Of a DNA stretch of 64,000 bases, positions 9,177 through 18,368 are shown one piece after another. Positions within the stretch are counted from its first letter, which is position 1. Every line of letters begins with the position of its first letter. Origin of the DNA: Labilithrix sp. (GTDB taxonomy: Bacteria > Myxococcota_A > Polyangia > Polyangiales > Polyangiaceae); assembly GCA_019637175.1 (NCBI GenBank), contig JAHBWD010000003.1, forward strand, positions 62,001-126,000, given 5' to 3'. Position numbers and translations under genes: made by a program. The notes below the pieces were generated by a model. It was not told the origin of the DNA, did no database searches, and saw only the letters and a program-made list of their open reading frames with translations.

Positions 9177-10388
9177 ATGCTCCACGTCATTCCCTCGCAC
9201 CAAGGTAGGCCGTCCGACGATCCGATCTTCGCCTTGAACAAGGAGGCGACCGCGCGCAGGGCGCGCGGCGAGTCGATCGTGAACGCGAGCGTGGGCGCGC
9301 TGCTCGACGACGAGGGCCGCCTCGCGATCTTGCCGACCGCGGCGCGCGCGGTCCGCGAGGTGCCGCAAGAGGAGTGGGCTCCGTACGCGCCGATCGCCGG
9401 GGCGCCCGACTTCTTGAGCGCGGTCGCCGACGATCTGTTCGCCACCGAGCCGGAGATGCGCGGGTTCGCGGTCGCCGCGGCGACGCCGGGCGGAACCGGC
9501 GCGCTACGTCACGCGATCGCGAACTACCTCGAGCCGGGGCAGTCGCTCCTCACGACGAGCTACTTCTGGGGTCCGTACCAGACGCTCTGCGACGAGTCTG
9601 ATCGCAAGCTCGCGACGTTCTCGATGTTCGACGCCGAGGGCAAGCTCGACGCGGCCGCGCTCGATCGCGCGCTCGCCGCGCAGATCAAAGAGCAGAAGCG
9701 CGCCCTCCTGTTCCTCAACGATCCTTGCCACAACCCGACCGGCTACTCGATGCGCAAAGACGAGTGGCGCGCGGTCGTCGAGCGACTGCTCTCGCACGCG
9801 AGCGCCGCGCCGGTCACGCTGCTCGTCGACACCGCGTACTTCGCGTACGCGGCGAACCCCAATCCGCGCGCGTTCTTGGAGGAGCTCCGGCCGCTGCTCG
9901 GCAAGGTCGGTCTCGCGTTCGCGTGGAGCGCGTCGAAGACGTTCACGCACTACGGCCTGCGCGTGGGCGCGATCGTCGCGTGCGTCGCCGACGACAAAGC
10001 GCGCGCCGCGACCGACGCTGCGTTCTCGTACTCGTGCCGCGGCACCTGGTCGAACTGCACGCGCGGCGGCATGCGCGCGATCACGCGCCTGCTCACCGAT
10101 CCCGAGATGGCGAAGGCGGCCGACGCCGAGCGCGCCGAGCTCAAGGCCCTGCTCGCCGCGCGCGTCGAGGCGTGGAACCGCGCCGCCAAGGAGCGCGGGC
10201 TCGTCTACCCGCGCTACGAAGGCGGCTTCTTCGTCACGGTCTTCGTCGACGACGCGCAAGAGCGCGCGGCGCGCATGAAGGAGAAGGGCGTCTTCGTGGT
10301 CCCCTCGAAGGGGTGCCTTCGCGTCGCGCTCTGCTCGGTCGCGGAGAAAGACGTTCCGCGCCTCGTCGACGCCATCGCGTCTTCATGA
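9177..10388 (+). CDS. Class I aminotransferase, aspartate/aromatic type
   Basis: This is a 403-residue PLP-dependent fold-type I enzyme. The PLP lysine lies in SASKTFTHYGLRVG (Lys254), the cofactor-binding NPTG is at 186-189, and DTAY (218-221) supplies the Asp/Tyr pair. The C-terminal LRVALC carries the substrate-carboxylate arginine. The pattern fits the aspartate/aromatic amino-acid aminotransferase group, exchanging an amino group between an amino acid and 2-oxoglutarate or a similar oxo acid. Exact substrate cannot be told. The downstream gene overlaps the stop by ATGA, so they share an mRNA. Confidence 0.88.
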   Translation: MLHVIPSHQGRPSDDPIFALNKEATARRARGESIVNASVGALLDDEGRLAILPTAARAVREVPQEEWAPYAPIAGAPDFLSAVADDLFATEPEMRGFAVAAATPGGTGALRHAIANYLEPGQSLLTTSYFWGPYQTLCDESDRKLATFSMFDAEGKLDAAALDRALAAQIKEQKRALLFLNDPCHNPTGYSMRKDEWRAVVERLLSHASAAPVTLLVDTAYFAYAANPNPRAFLEELRPLLGKVGLAFAWSASKTFTHYGLRVGAIVACVADDKARAATDAAFSYSCRGTWSNCTRGGMRAITRLLTDPEMAKAADAERAELKALLAARVEAWNRAAKERGLVYPRYEGGFFVTVFVDDAQERAARMKEKGVFVVPSKGCLRVALCSVAEKDVPRLVDAIASS

Positions 10389-10849
10389 GCCCCTACAGGA
10401 TCGACGCGCAGCCTCCGCCGAGGCGCTTGGTGCTCCGGCCCAAACGCGCCGTTCGGAGCGTCGTCTTCTTCTTCGTCGGCGCGCCGCTCGCCACCCTCAT
10501 GTTCTACGGGGCGTCGGAGGGCATCGCGCCTGCGGCCATCTTCGCGCTCGTTCCCACGACCTTCGTGATCAAGGGCCTCATCGAGCTCTTCGCTCGGATC
10601 GAGCTCGTCGCCCACGGGGGCGTCGTGGTCGCGACGAGCTACGACTGGCCGCGACCTCCGCTCAGCCGCAGGGTCGCGCTCGATCTCGTCGACGACGTCG
10701 TGATCGAGACGACCGAGGCGGGAAGGCGCCTCGCGATCGTCGCGCGCGGCGAGCGCGTCCCGATCACGGACTCACAGATCGCGCACGAGGCGGAGCTCGA
10801 GCCGCGCGCGCGCCAGGTTCGATCGTTCCTCCTCGCCGGCCACCTCTGA
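10385..10849 (+). CDS. Small membrane protein of unknown function
   Basis: This 154-residue protein has two predicted membrane segments (about residues 27-42 and 47-65) after a basic N-terminus. A soluble beta-rich C-terminal part follows, of the kind seen in small PH-like or DUF membrane proteins. I do not recognise a named family. The ATG overlaps the TGA of the aminotransferase (ATGA), so it is translationally coupled to that gene. It ends 2 bp before the convergent glutaredoxin gene. Confidence 0.75.
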   Translation: MSPYRIDAQPPPRRLVLRPKRAVRSVVFFFVGAPLATLMFYGASEGIAPAAIFALVPTTFVIKGLIELFARIELVAHGGVVVATSYDWPRPPLSRRVALDLVDDVVIETTEAGRRLAIVARGERVPITDSQIAHEAELEPRARQVRSFLLAGHL

Positions 10850-10851
10850 CG

Positions 10852-11109
10852 TCACGCGGCGAGCTTCTTCGTGAGCTCACCCGTGCGGTCGAGCTCGCGG
10901 AGCTCGTCGAAGCCGCCGATGGGCTCTTCGCCGATGAAGATCTGCGGAACGGTGCGGCGGCCCGTCGTCTGCACGAGCCACGCGCGCGCCTCCGCGTCGC
11001 CGGTGACGTCGACGTCGTCGTAGGCGATCCCGCGGAGCTTCAAGAGCGCCTTGGCCCGCAGGCAGTACGGGCAGATGAGTGTGGAGTACATTCGAACGGG
11101 GCGAGCCAC
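10852..11109 (-). CDS. grxC: Glutaredoxin (dithiol, CPYC)
   Basis: This 85-residue protein is a single glutaredoxin domain. The redox-active CPYC is followed by RAKALL; the cis-proline motif TVPQIFI and the glutathione-binding GGFDEL follow. It reduces protein or glutathione disulfides using glutathione in the cytoplasm. The start is taken at GTG 11109 (VARPVRMYST...) because this aligns best with GrxC N-termini; ATG 11091 is the alternative and would remove the first six residues. The gene is divergent from the ClpB-like gene, with 79 bp between them. Confidence 0.88.
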   Translation of the reverse strand: MARPVRMYSTLICPYCLRAKALLKLRGIAYDDVDVTGDAEARAWLVQTTGRRTVPQIFIGEEPIGGFDELRELDRTGELTKKLAA

Positions 11110-11188
11110 ACCCCCGAGCCTAGCGCGGGGCGGAGGGAGTTTTGAGCCCCTGCGCCGCTCGTGTCGGCGTGGTACCTTCCCGAGTCCC

Positions 11189-13780
11189 ATGGCGTCCGAG
11201 CAGACGATCCACCTCGAGCGGTATGCCCCCGACGCGAAGGCCCTCGTGGCCGGCGCGCAGTCTCTGGCGGACGAGCGCAAACACGTCCAGGTCGAGCCCG
11301 TCCATTTGCTCGCGCGCGCGCTCGATCGCGATCGCGGCGTGGCCGAGGTCTTCAAGAAGGCGGGCGCCGATCCGGCCGACGTCGTCGCCGAGGCCGAGTC
11401 GCAGCTCTCGAAGCTCCCGAAGGCGGGCGCCGGCCTCGCTTACCTCTCGTCGGCGATGCTCGGGCTCCTCTCGCGCGCCGAGAAGGAGGCCGACAAGAAC
11501 GCCGTCGGCGTCGAGCACCTCCTCAACGCGCTCTCGCAGGAGATCCGCGGCCCGGCCGCGGTGGTCCTCCAGGCCTTCGCCCTCGGGCCTGGATCGCTCC
11601 GCCCGCACATGGCCGCGCTCAAGAGCGTTCCCCGCGAGGCGCCGGGCGCGAGCACCGTGTCGGGGCCGGAGGCGATGGCCCGCTACGTCCACGACTTGAC
11701 GGCGCGCGCGAGAGAGAGCGGCTTCGATCCCGTCATCGGGCGCGACACCGAGGTGCGCCGCCTCCTCCAGATCCTCGAGCGCCGCCAGAAGAACCACCCG
11801 CTCCTCGTGGGCGAGCCCGGCACGGGCAAGACCGCGATCGTCGGCGCGCTCGCGATGCGCATCGCCGCCGGCGACGTCCCGCAGAACCTCGCGAGCCTCT
11901 CGATCCTCGAGCTCGAGATCGGGCAGCTCGTCGCCGGCGCGAAGCTCCGCGGCGAGATCGAGGATCGCCTGAAGCAGGTGATCGGCGCGATCAAACAGAA
12001 AGACACGCTCCTCTACATCTCCGGGCTCGAGTCGCTGCTCGGCCAGGGCGGCGCCGGCAGCGGCGTCGGCGATCTGCTCAAGCCCATGCTCGCGCGCGGC
12101 GACATCCGCTTGCTCGCGTCGACGACGCCCGAGGGCATGCGCAAGCTCGCCGACAAGGATCCGAACCTCTTGCGCCGCTTCACGGTGCTCGCGATCGATC
12201 CGCCGACGCCGGAGAAGGCGATCGAGATCCTGCGCGGCATCGCCACGCGCTACGAGGCGCACCACAAGGTGCAGATCGGCGATCCCGCCGTCGTCGCGTC
12301 GGTGCGCCTCGCGAAACGCTACGTGCAGGAGCGCGCGCTCCCCGACAGCGCGATCGATCTCCTCGACGAGGCGTGCGCCCGCAAGCGCGTCGAGATCGAC
12401 GGCCTGCCTGCGCACATGGACGACGCGATCCGCCGCGTGGCGTCGCTCAAGGCGCAGATCGCGGGCCTGCAAGACGACGTCGACGCGATGAGCCTCAAGA
12501 CGAAGGAGCGGCTCGAGAAGGAGATCGCCGATCTCGAGCCCTCGGTCGCGGAGATGCGCCTCAAGCTCGAGTCGCGCCGCGGCGCGCTCGCCGCGCAGGC
12601 CGCGCTCAAAGAGGAGATGCAGAAGCTCCAGGGGCAGCTCGAACAGGCGCGCAAGGATCAGAACTTCGCCAAGCTCGGCGAGCTCGAGCACGTGCAGATC
12701 CCCGACGTGCGAAGGCGCCTCGAGGCGGCCGACGCCGCGGTCGAGAAGGCCGGCCTGAAAGAGGGCGTCTCCCGCGTCGTCACCGAAGAGGCCGTCGCGC
12801 AGGTGCTCGGCGACTGGACGGGCATCCCCGTCTCGCGCATGCTCGAGGCCGAGAGCGAGAAGCTCCTCAAGATGGAAGAGCGCCTCTCGGCGCGCGTCGT
12901 CGGTCAGACCGAAGCGGTCAAGGCGGTGTCGAAGGCCGTCCGCCGCGGGCGCGTGGGCCTGCGCGATCCGGGCAAGCCGATCGGGAGCTTCTTGTACCTC
13001 GGGCCCTCCGGCGTCGGAAAGACCGAGCTCGCCAAGGCGCTCGCCGAGTTCCTCTTCGACGACGAGCAGAGCATGACCCGCCTAGACATGAGCGAGTTCA
13101 TGGAGAAGCACATGGCGCAGCGCCTCGTCGGCGCGCCGCCGGGCTACGTCGACAGCGAAGAGGGCGGCTTCCTCACCGAGGCGGTGCGCCGGCGGCCTTA
13201 CAGCGTGTTGCTGTTCGACGAGGTCGAGAAGGCGCACGCCGACGTCTTCAACCTGCTCCTCCAGGTGCTCGACGACGGTCGCCTCACCGACGGCCGCGGC
13301 CGCACGGCAGACTTCTCGAACACCGTCGTCATCATGACGAGCAACATCGGCTCGCAGCGCATCCTCGAGACCGATCCGAAGCTCTTCGAATCCGAAGAAG
13401 GCCGCGACGCGCTCCGCGACGTGCTCCGCGAAGAGATGAAGAACTTCCTCCGTCCGGAGTTCTTGAACCGCATCGACGACGTCATCATCTTCCGCCCGCT
13501 CTCGAAGGTCGACCTGCGAGGCATCGTCGACATCCAGCTTCGCCGCCTGGAGAAGCTCGTCGGCGATCGCGAGCTGAAGCTCGAGCTGACCGAAGCCGCC
13601 AAGCTTCGCCTCGTCGACATCGGCTACGAGCCCGCGTTCGGCGCGCGCCCGCTCAAGCGCGCCATCCTGAAGGCGGTGCAGGATCCGCTCGCCGAGGAGC
13701 TGCTCGCAGGCGGCTACACGAACGGCAGCACCGTGAAGGTCGACGTCGACGGAGAGAGCTTCAAGTTCGTGAAGACGTGA
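11189..13780 (+). CDS. clpB: ClpB-like AAA+ disaggregase with degenerate first ATPase domain
   Basis: At 863 residues it has full ClpB length and order: Clp N-domain (1-150), NBD1, coiled middle domain (about 400-510) and NBD2 with C-terminal domain. NBD1 keeps Walker A (GEPGTGKT, 208-215) and the arginine pair LLRRF. However, the Walker B IDELH of ClpB is replaced by ISGLE (277-281), and the pore-loop KYRG reads KLRG (252-255). NBD2 has intact Walker A (GPSGVGKT), Walker B (VLLFDEVEKAH) and the pore loop starting GYV. ClpB unfolds aggregated proteins with DnaK. Here NBD1 probably binds but does not hydrolyse ATP, so it may be a specialised paralogue. ATG 11189 lacks a clear Shine-Dalgarno; TACCTT lies 10 bp upstream. 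Confidence 0.9.
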   Translation: MASEQTIHLERYAPDAKALVAGAQSLADERKHVQVEPVHLLARALDRDRGVAEVFKKAGADPADVVAEAESQLSKLPKAGAGLAYLSSAMLGLLSRAEKEADKNAVGVEHLLNALSQEIRGPAAVVLQAFALGPGSLRPHMAALKSVPREAPGASTVSGPEAMARYVHDLTARARESGFDPVIGRDTEVRRLLQILERRQKNHPLLVGEPGTGKTAIVGALAMRIAAGDVPQNLASLSILELEIGQLVAGAKLRGEIEDRLKQVIGAIKQKDTLLYISGLESLLGQGGAGSGVGDLLKPMLARGDIRLLASTTPEGMRKLADKDPNLLRRFTVLAIDPPTPEKAIEILRGIATRYEAHHKVQIGDPAVVASVRLAKRYVQERALPDSAIDLLDEACARKRVEIDGLPAHMDDAIRRVASLKAQIAGLQDDVDAMSLKTKERLEKEIADLEPSVAEMRLKLESRRGALAAQAALKEEMQKLQGQLEQARKDQNFAKLGELEHVQIPDVRRRLEAADAAVEKAGLKEGVSRVVTEEAVAQVLGDWTGIPVSRMLEAESEKLLKMEERLSARVVGQTEAVKAVSKAVRRGRVGLRDPGKPIGSFLYLGPSGVGKTELAKALAEFLFDDEQSMTRLDMSEFMEKHMAQRLVGAPPGYVDSEEGGFLTEAVRRRPYSVLLFDEVEKAHADVFNLLLQVLDDGRLTDGRGRTADFSNTVVIMTSNIGSQRILETDPKLFESEEGRDALRDVLREEMKNFLRPEFLNRIDDVIIFRPLSKVDLRGIVDIQLRRLEKLVGDRELKLELTEAAKLRLVDIGYEPAFGARPLKRAILKAVQDPLAEELLAGGYTNGSTVKVDVDGESFKFVKT

Positions 13781-13808
13781 GCCGCACGTCGACCCGGATC
13801 TTCGCCGC

Positions 13809-13842
13809 GCCGGCCGCCGTCACCGTGAAGGCAGCGGCCGGC
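13809..13842. terminator. GC-rich hairpin between convergent genes, possible bidirectional terminator
   Basis: A perfect 9-bp inverted repeat (GCCGGCCGC / GCGGCCGGC) has a 16-nt loop. It lies 29 bp past the stop of the ClpB-like gene and overlaps the last codons of the convergent UPF0182 gene. There is no T-tract, so termination is inferred only from position. Confidence 0.35.
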
Positions 13843-16756
13843 CGTTCTGGAGGCTTCGCAGCGCGTCCCGGAGCACCTCGAGCTGCTTCCCCGCCTCGGC
13901 GAAGTCACCGGTGCTCATGAGCCGCACGTAATCGTCGAACGCGCGGTTCGCCTCCGTCGCGGCCTCCGAAGGCGTCATGGCGCCGCGATCGCCCGCGGCG
14001 ACCGGTCTCCCCGTCACCAAGCCCTCGAGCGCCTCGGCGAAGGTCGGCGCATAGCTCATCTCGTCGCCGTGCATGAGCACGACGGTCCGCAGCTCCGGGT
14101 ACGCCGCGGCCTCCGCTTGAATGTAGATGGGCTCGACGTACAGAATCGTCGTGTCGATCGGGATCGCGAGGACGTTGCCTCGGATCACCCGCTTGCCGTG
14201 CTGATCCCAGAGCGTGAGCTGCGCCGAGAGCGACGGAGACTGATCGATCTTCGTGTCGACCTGCTGCGGCCCGAGCACCCACTGATCTTTGGGGAAGCGA
14301 TACGCGATGAGGCGCCCGTAGTTGGCGCCGTCGCAGAGCGCGGCGATCCACCCGATGAGGACCTGACGGCCCTTCGGCGTGAAGGGCTGCATCAGGATGA
14401 ACTCGGCCGAGCGTGAGCCGGGAGCCTGCCACATCACGTAGTAAGGATCGACCGGCCGGACATGCTCCGAGTACTTCTCCGTCGCGCGGACCCACAGATC
14501 CTCCCGGTTGTAGAACACGCGCGGATCCGTCATGTGATACTTGGCGAACACGAGGCCCTGCGTCTCGAGCATCGCCTCCGGGTAGCGAACGTGAACGCGC
14601 AGCGCCTCGGGCATGGCGTCGCTCGGCCGGAAGAGATCGGGATAGATGCGCGACCACACCTGGACGACGGGATCGTTCGGCTCGAAGACGTAGAGTGAGA
14701 TCGATCCGTCGTACGCATCGACGACGGCCTTGACGGAGTTGCGGACGTAGTTCGCGCCCGCGAGCCTCGTGGGGAGGGTCACCTCCGAGGTCGACGGCTC
14801 GGCCGTGGCGGCGTCCTTCGGCCCTCGTCGCGCGCCCGGCTTCGGAGACGGTGGCGCGTAGGCTTCGCTGTACGGGTAGCGGTCGGACGTCGTGTACGCG
14901 TCGACGATCCACTTGATCCGGCCCTCGACGATGACCGGGTAGGGATCGTGATCGAGCGTGAGAAACGGCGCCGCCTTCGCCACGCGGTCGGCGATGTTCC
15001 GATGAAAGAGGATGCGACTCTCGGGCGTCGGGTAGTCGGAGAAGAGGAGTCGTGTGCCTCCGAGCTTCCAGCCGTAGACGAGCTTCCGCCAGAAGCTCTC
15101 GAGAGGCACGCCACCGCGCCCTGCGTAGTGCGTGTAGACGTTCGTGCCGCCCATCGGGTAGTTGAACTCGGGCGCGCGGCTGTTCGCCACCACGTAGTGA
15201 TTCGTCCGCTCGCCGAAGTAGATCTCGGGTCGTTCGATGCGGAGCGACGGGTGGTCGGCGACGGGAGGGATGTCGCGAACGATGAGCTCCGGCAGCCCGG
15301 TGGGAGTGAACTCGCTGACGGGCGCCATCACGAGCCCGAAGCCGTGCGTGTACTTGAAGTGGCGGTTCACGAACGTCTGGCTCTCGACCGGGAGGTTCGA
15401 CGCCTCCATCTCGCGGGGCGAGAGCATGACCTGACGGTACTCGTCTCCCACGGTGTACCGGTCGAAGTCGGTGCCCGTGATGTCGTAGTACAAACGGAGC
15501 TCTTGGAACTGCCGCACGACCTCGTTGAACGCGCGAGGATCCCAGAGGCGAACGTTCTCGAGCATCGACTGCCTGTCGCGGATCACGTCCGGCGTCAGCT
15601 TGGCCTCGAGTGGAAATTCCTCGACCTCCGCGTGCTCGAGGTTGAACCCGTCGCGCGTGAACGCGATGTTGCTCCGCAGGTAGCGCTCCTCGAGCGAGAG
15701 CTCGTTCGGCTCGACGACCAACCACTGCACCAGCGCCGGTACGACGCCGAGGCCGAGCAGCGCGACGGCCACGACGATCGCGGCAGGCGCCGCGACCGTG
15801 GCCGTCGCGAGAGCCGCGATCGAATCGTTCGCGCGCTCTGCGCGCTTCGCGAGCGCGCGCGAGAACGCCCTCGTCGCGGCGGGTACGAGGAGCACGATGC
15901 CCATCGCCACGAGCAGCGCGGCGAGCACGTAATAGACGGGCAAGAGGACGTGCACGTCCGTCCAACCCGCGCCTTCGACGGCGCCGCGTCGCGAGTACAT
16001 GAGGTGGTACGGCGCGAGCAAGCGCCCGTACGCCAGCGTGAGCGCGAGGGCGCCGAGAGGCGCGAAGAGGGCGCGATGACGACGCACGAGCGTGCTCGCG
16101 AGCTCGTGTTCCGGTCGCACCTCGGGAGGAGGCCCTTCGCCGCTCGGCTCTGCCTCGACGACCTGCACGTCGAGGAGCGGCGTCGCAGACGGCTCGCGCC
16201 GCATCGCCGCGCCTTCGACGCGCCGGGGCCACGCGGCGAGGACGGCGGTGACCAGCGCCGCCGTCGACGCGAAGAGAAAGAGCCAGAACAGCGCGTCGTA
16301 GAACGGGAGGCGGAAGAGATAGAACCCCGTGTCCTTCCCGAAGATGGGATCCGCGACCGGCGTTCGAACGCCGAAGCCCCAGCGAAGCGCGACGGTCCAG
16401 CTCGCGAGCCCCCAGAGCGCGCCCACCACTGCAGCGAGCGTGACGCCGAGCCGCCTGATGACGCGCTCGTCGGGGTTCACCGACAGCGTCAGCGCCCACG
16501 TGAGCCCCGACGCGAACGCGGCGCCTGCTCCGGCGACGACGACGCGCGCGACGACGCTCGTCCAGAACCGGCGCACGAAGCCCACCTCCTCGAACCAGAG
16601 CATCTCACCCCAAAGGCTCATCAGGCCGAAGAAGCCGATCGTGCCGAGCATGACGGCGGCGCCCGCAGCGAGCATGCGTGGTCTGCCACGCATGTGGCCA
16701 CGCACCACGAGGACGGCGCTCACCGCGAGGAGTCCGAGCAGGAGCACGACATACAT
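13820..16756 (-). CDS. UPF0182 family large membrane protein
   Basis: This protein has 978 residues. The N-terminal third holds about seven hydrophobic segments, starting at MYVVLLLGLL, and includes the MLWFEEVGFVRRFW and TGFYLFRLPFYD motifs that mark the UPF0182 family. A large extracytoplasmic part follows, with motifs such as NIAFTRDGFNL, DYRQVMLSPREM-like and NYPMGG. No biochemical role is established for the family. I took ATG 16756 because GGAGG lies 8 nt before it; a TTG at 16786 is also in frame. It diverges from mpl, with 130 bp between them. Confidence 0.9.
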   Translation of the reverse strand: MYVVLLLGLLAVSAVLVVRGHMRGRPRMLAAGAAVMLGTIGFFGLMSLWGEMLWFEEVGFVRRFWTSVVARVVVAGAGAAFASGLTWALTLSVNPDERVIRRLGVTLAAVVGALWGLASWTVALRWGFGVRTPVADPIFGKDTGFYLFRLPFYDALFWLFLFASTAALVTAVLAAWPRRVEGAAMRREPSATPLLDVQVVEAEPSGEGPPPEVRPEHELASTLVRRHRALFAPLGALALTLAYGRLLAPYHLMYSRRGAVEGAGWTDVHVLLPVYYVLAALLVAMGIVLLVPAATRAFSRALAKRAERANDSIAALATATVAAPAAIVVAVALLGLGVVPALVQWLVVEPNELSLEERYLRSNIAFTRDGFNLEHAEVEEFPLEAKLTPDVIRDRQSMLENVRLWDPRAFNEVVRQFQELRLYYDITGTDFDRYTVGDEYRQVMLSPREMEASNLPVESQTFVNRHFKYTHGFGLVMAPVSEFTPTGLPELIVRDIPPVADHPSLRIERPEIYFGERTNHYVVANSRAPEFNYPMGGTNVYTHYAGRGGVPLESFWRKLVYGWKLGGTRLLFSDYPTPESRILFHRNIADRVAKAAPFLTLDHDPYPVIVEGRIKWIVDAYTTSDRYPYSEAYAPPSPKPGARRGPKDAATAEPSTSEVTLPTRLAGANYVRNSVKAVVDAYDGSISLYVFEPNDPVVQVWSRIYPDLFRPSDAMPEALRVHVRYPEAMLETQGLVFAKYHMTDPRVFYNREDLWVRATEKYSEHVRPVDPYYVMWQAPGSRSAEFILMQPFTPKGRQVLIGWIAALCDGANYGRLIAYRFPKDQWVLGPQQVDTKIDQSPSLSAQLTLWDQHGKRVIRGNVLAIPIDTTILYVEPIYIQAEAAAYPELRTVVLMHGDEMSYAPTFAEALEGLVTGRPVAAGDRGAMTPSEAATEANRAFDDYVRLMSTGDFAEAGKQLEVLRDALRSLQNGRPLPSR

Positions 16757-16874
16757 GATGTGGACCTCCGCAACGGACGGACGCAACCCACGTGCCCGGC
16801 GCGCGCCGGAGGCTGCAAAGGCACGCGCGCACGGCGAGCCGTGTGGCAGTGACGCGACGGGCGCGGTCTTGCGC

Positions 16875-16880
16875 TAGAGT
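16875..16880 (+). promoter_or_regulatory. -10-like hexamer TAGAGT before mpl
   Basis: TAGAGT ends 6 bp before GTG 16887, exactly the distance expected if transcription begins at the start codon. No Shine-Dalgarno is present, which fits a leaderless mRNA. The -35 is unclear. Confidence 0.45.
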
Positions 16881-16886
16881 CGTGCC

Positions 16887-18368
16887 GTGCGCGTTCATCT
16901 GATCGGCGTCTGCGGCACGGGAATGGGTCAGCTCGCGTCGCTGCTGAAAGAAGCAGGGCACGACGTGAGCGGATCCGACATGGCGTTCGATCCGCCGATG
17001 GGCCCGGCGCTCGAGGTCGCGGGGATCCGATGCCTCCAGGGCTACGCAGCCGACCACGTCGCGGCCGACGTCGATCTCGTCGTCGTCGGCAACGCGATCC
17101 GCAAAGACAACGTCGAGGCGGTTCAGGCGGAGGCGCTCGGGCGGAAGCGCTCGAGCATGTCGGCGGCGCTCCGCGAGCTGTTCCTCGCCGGGCGGCGCGC
17201 GTTCGTCGTCGCCGGCACGCACGGCAAGACGACGACCTCTTCGATGTGCGCCTGGATCCTCGCCGAGGCCGGCCTCGAGCCCGGCTTCTTCATCGGCGGT
17301 CTGCCGAAGAACTTCCCCTCGGGGGCGCGCATCGGCAGCACGAAGCGCAAGCTCACGCACGGCGCGAAGCCGGCGCCGTTCGTCGTCGAGGGCGACGAGT
17401 ACGACGCCGTCTTCTGGCACAAGGAGCCGAAGTTCTTCGACTACATCGGCGTTTCGCCGGGCGACGTGGCGATCGTCACGAGCGTCGAGCAGGATCACAT
17501 CGACATCTATCCCTCGGTCGAGAAGTACGAAGCGCAGTTCGAAGCGTTCGCCGCGAAGGTGCCCGAGAGCGGCCTCTTGGTGTGCGACGCCCGCGACGCC
17601 CGCGCGCGTCGCATCGTGAAAGCGAACGCGCGCGCCCAGACGACGTTCTACGCGCTCGAGGGCGACGACACCGGCGACGTGACGCCCTCGTGGCAAGGCG
17701 CGATGGTCGCCGCGGATCCGGCGACCGGCGCGCAGCCGTTCGATCTGTACGCCGGCGGCTCGTTCTGCGGGCGCTTCGCGCTCAAGGTGCCGGGCGCGCA
17801 CAACGTCCGCAACGCGGTCGGCGCGATCGCCGCGTGCGCCGAGGGCTTCGGCGTCGGCGTGCAGGCCGCGCGCGCGGCGCTCGCGTCGTTCGAAGGCGTG
17901 CGCCGGAGGCAAGACCTGCTCGGCAAGCCCGGCGGCGTCTCGGTCTACGACGACTTCGCCCATCACCCCACGGCCGTCGACGAGACGCTGCGCGCGCTTC
18001 GCGCGCGTCATCCGACGGGGAGGCTCTGGGCGATCTTCGAGCCGCGCAGCGCCACGGCCTGCCGCGCGCTCCATCAGCACGAGTACGTCTCGGCGTTCTC
18101 CGCCGCCGATCACGTCCTCTTCGCGCCGCTCGGGCGCACCAACGTCCCCGAGGTCGAGCGCCTCGATCTCGCGCGCCTCGCCGGCGAGATCGGCCCGCGA
18201 GCGATCGCGGAGAGCAGCGTCGAGGGCATCATCGATCGCGTCGTGCGCGGCGCCGCCGCCGGCGACACCGTCGCGCTCCTCTCGAACGGCGCCTTCGGCG
18301 GGATCCACGCGCGTCTGCTCGCCGCGCTCTCGTCTTCGGAGGCCGGCTCCGTCGAGGAACGATCGTGA
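16887..18368 (+). CDS. mpl: UDP-MurNAc : L-Ala-gamma-D-Glu-meso-DAP ligase
   Basis: This 493-residue Mur-ligase family enzyme opens with HLIGVCGTGMGQLASLL, the Mpl/MurC nucleotide-sugar site. It continues with the ATP loop AGTHGKTTTSSM and the EGDEYD motif, then VYDDFAHHPTAV and RSATACR in the C-terminal domain. Mpl joins recycled murein tripeptide to UDP-MurNAc in the cytoplasm, bypassing de novo MurC-E steps. FIGGLPKNF and the extended EGDEYDAVFWHKEPKF segment favour Mpl over MurC. The downstream phosphatase gene overlaps by GTGA. Confidence 0.92.
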   Translation: MRVHLIGVCGTGMGQLASLLKEAGHDVSGSDMAFDPPMGPALEVAGIRCLQGYAADHVAADVDLVVVGNAIRKDNVEAVQAEALGRKRSSMSAALRELFLAGRRAFVVAGTHGKTTTSSMCAWILAEAGLEPGFFIGGLPKNFPSGARIGSTKRKLTHGAKPAPFVVEGDEYDAVFWHKEPKFFDYIGVSPGDVAIVTSVEQDHIDIYPSVEKYEAQFEAFAAKVPESGLLVCDARDARARRIVKANARAQTTFYALEGDDTGDVTPSWQGAMVAADPATGAQPFDLYAGGSFCGRFALKVPGAHNVRNAVGAIAACAEGFGVGVQAARAALASFEGVRRRQDLLGKPGGVSVYDDFAHHPTAVDETLRALRARHPTGRLWAIFEPRSATACRALHQHEYVSAFSAADHVLFAPLGRTNVPEVERLDLARLAGEIGPRAIAESSVEGIIDRVVRGAAAGDTVALLSNGAFGGIHARLLAALSSSEAGSVEERS

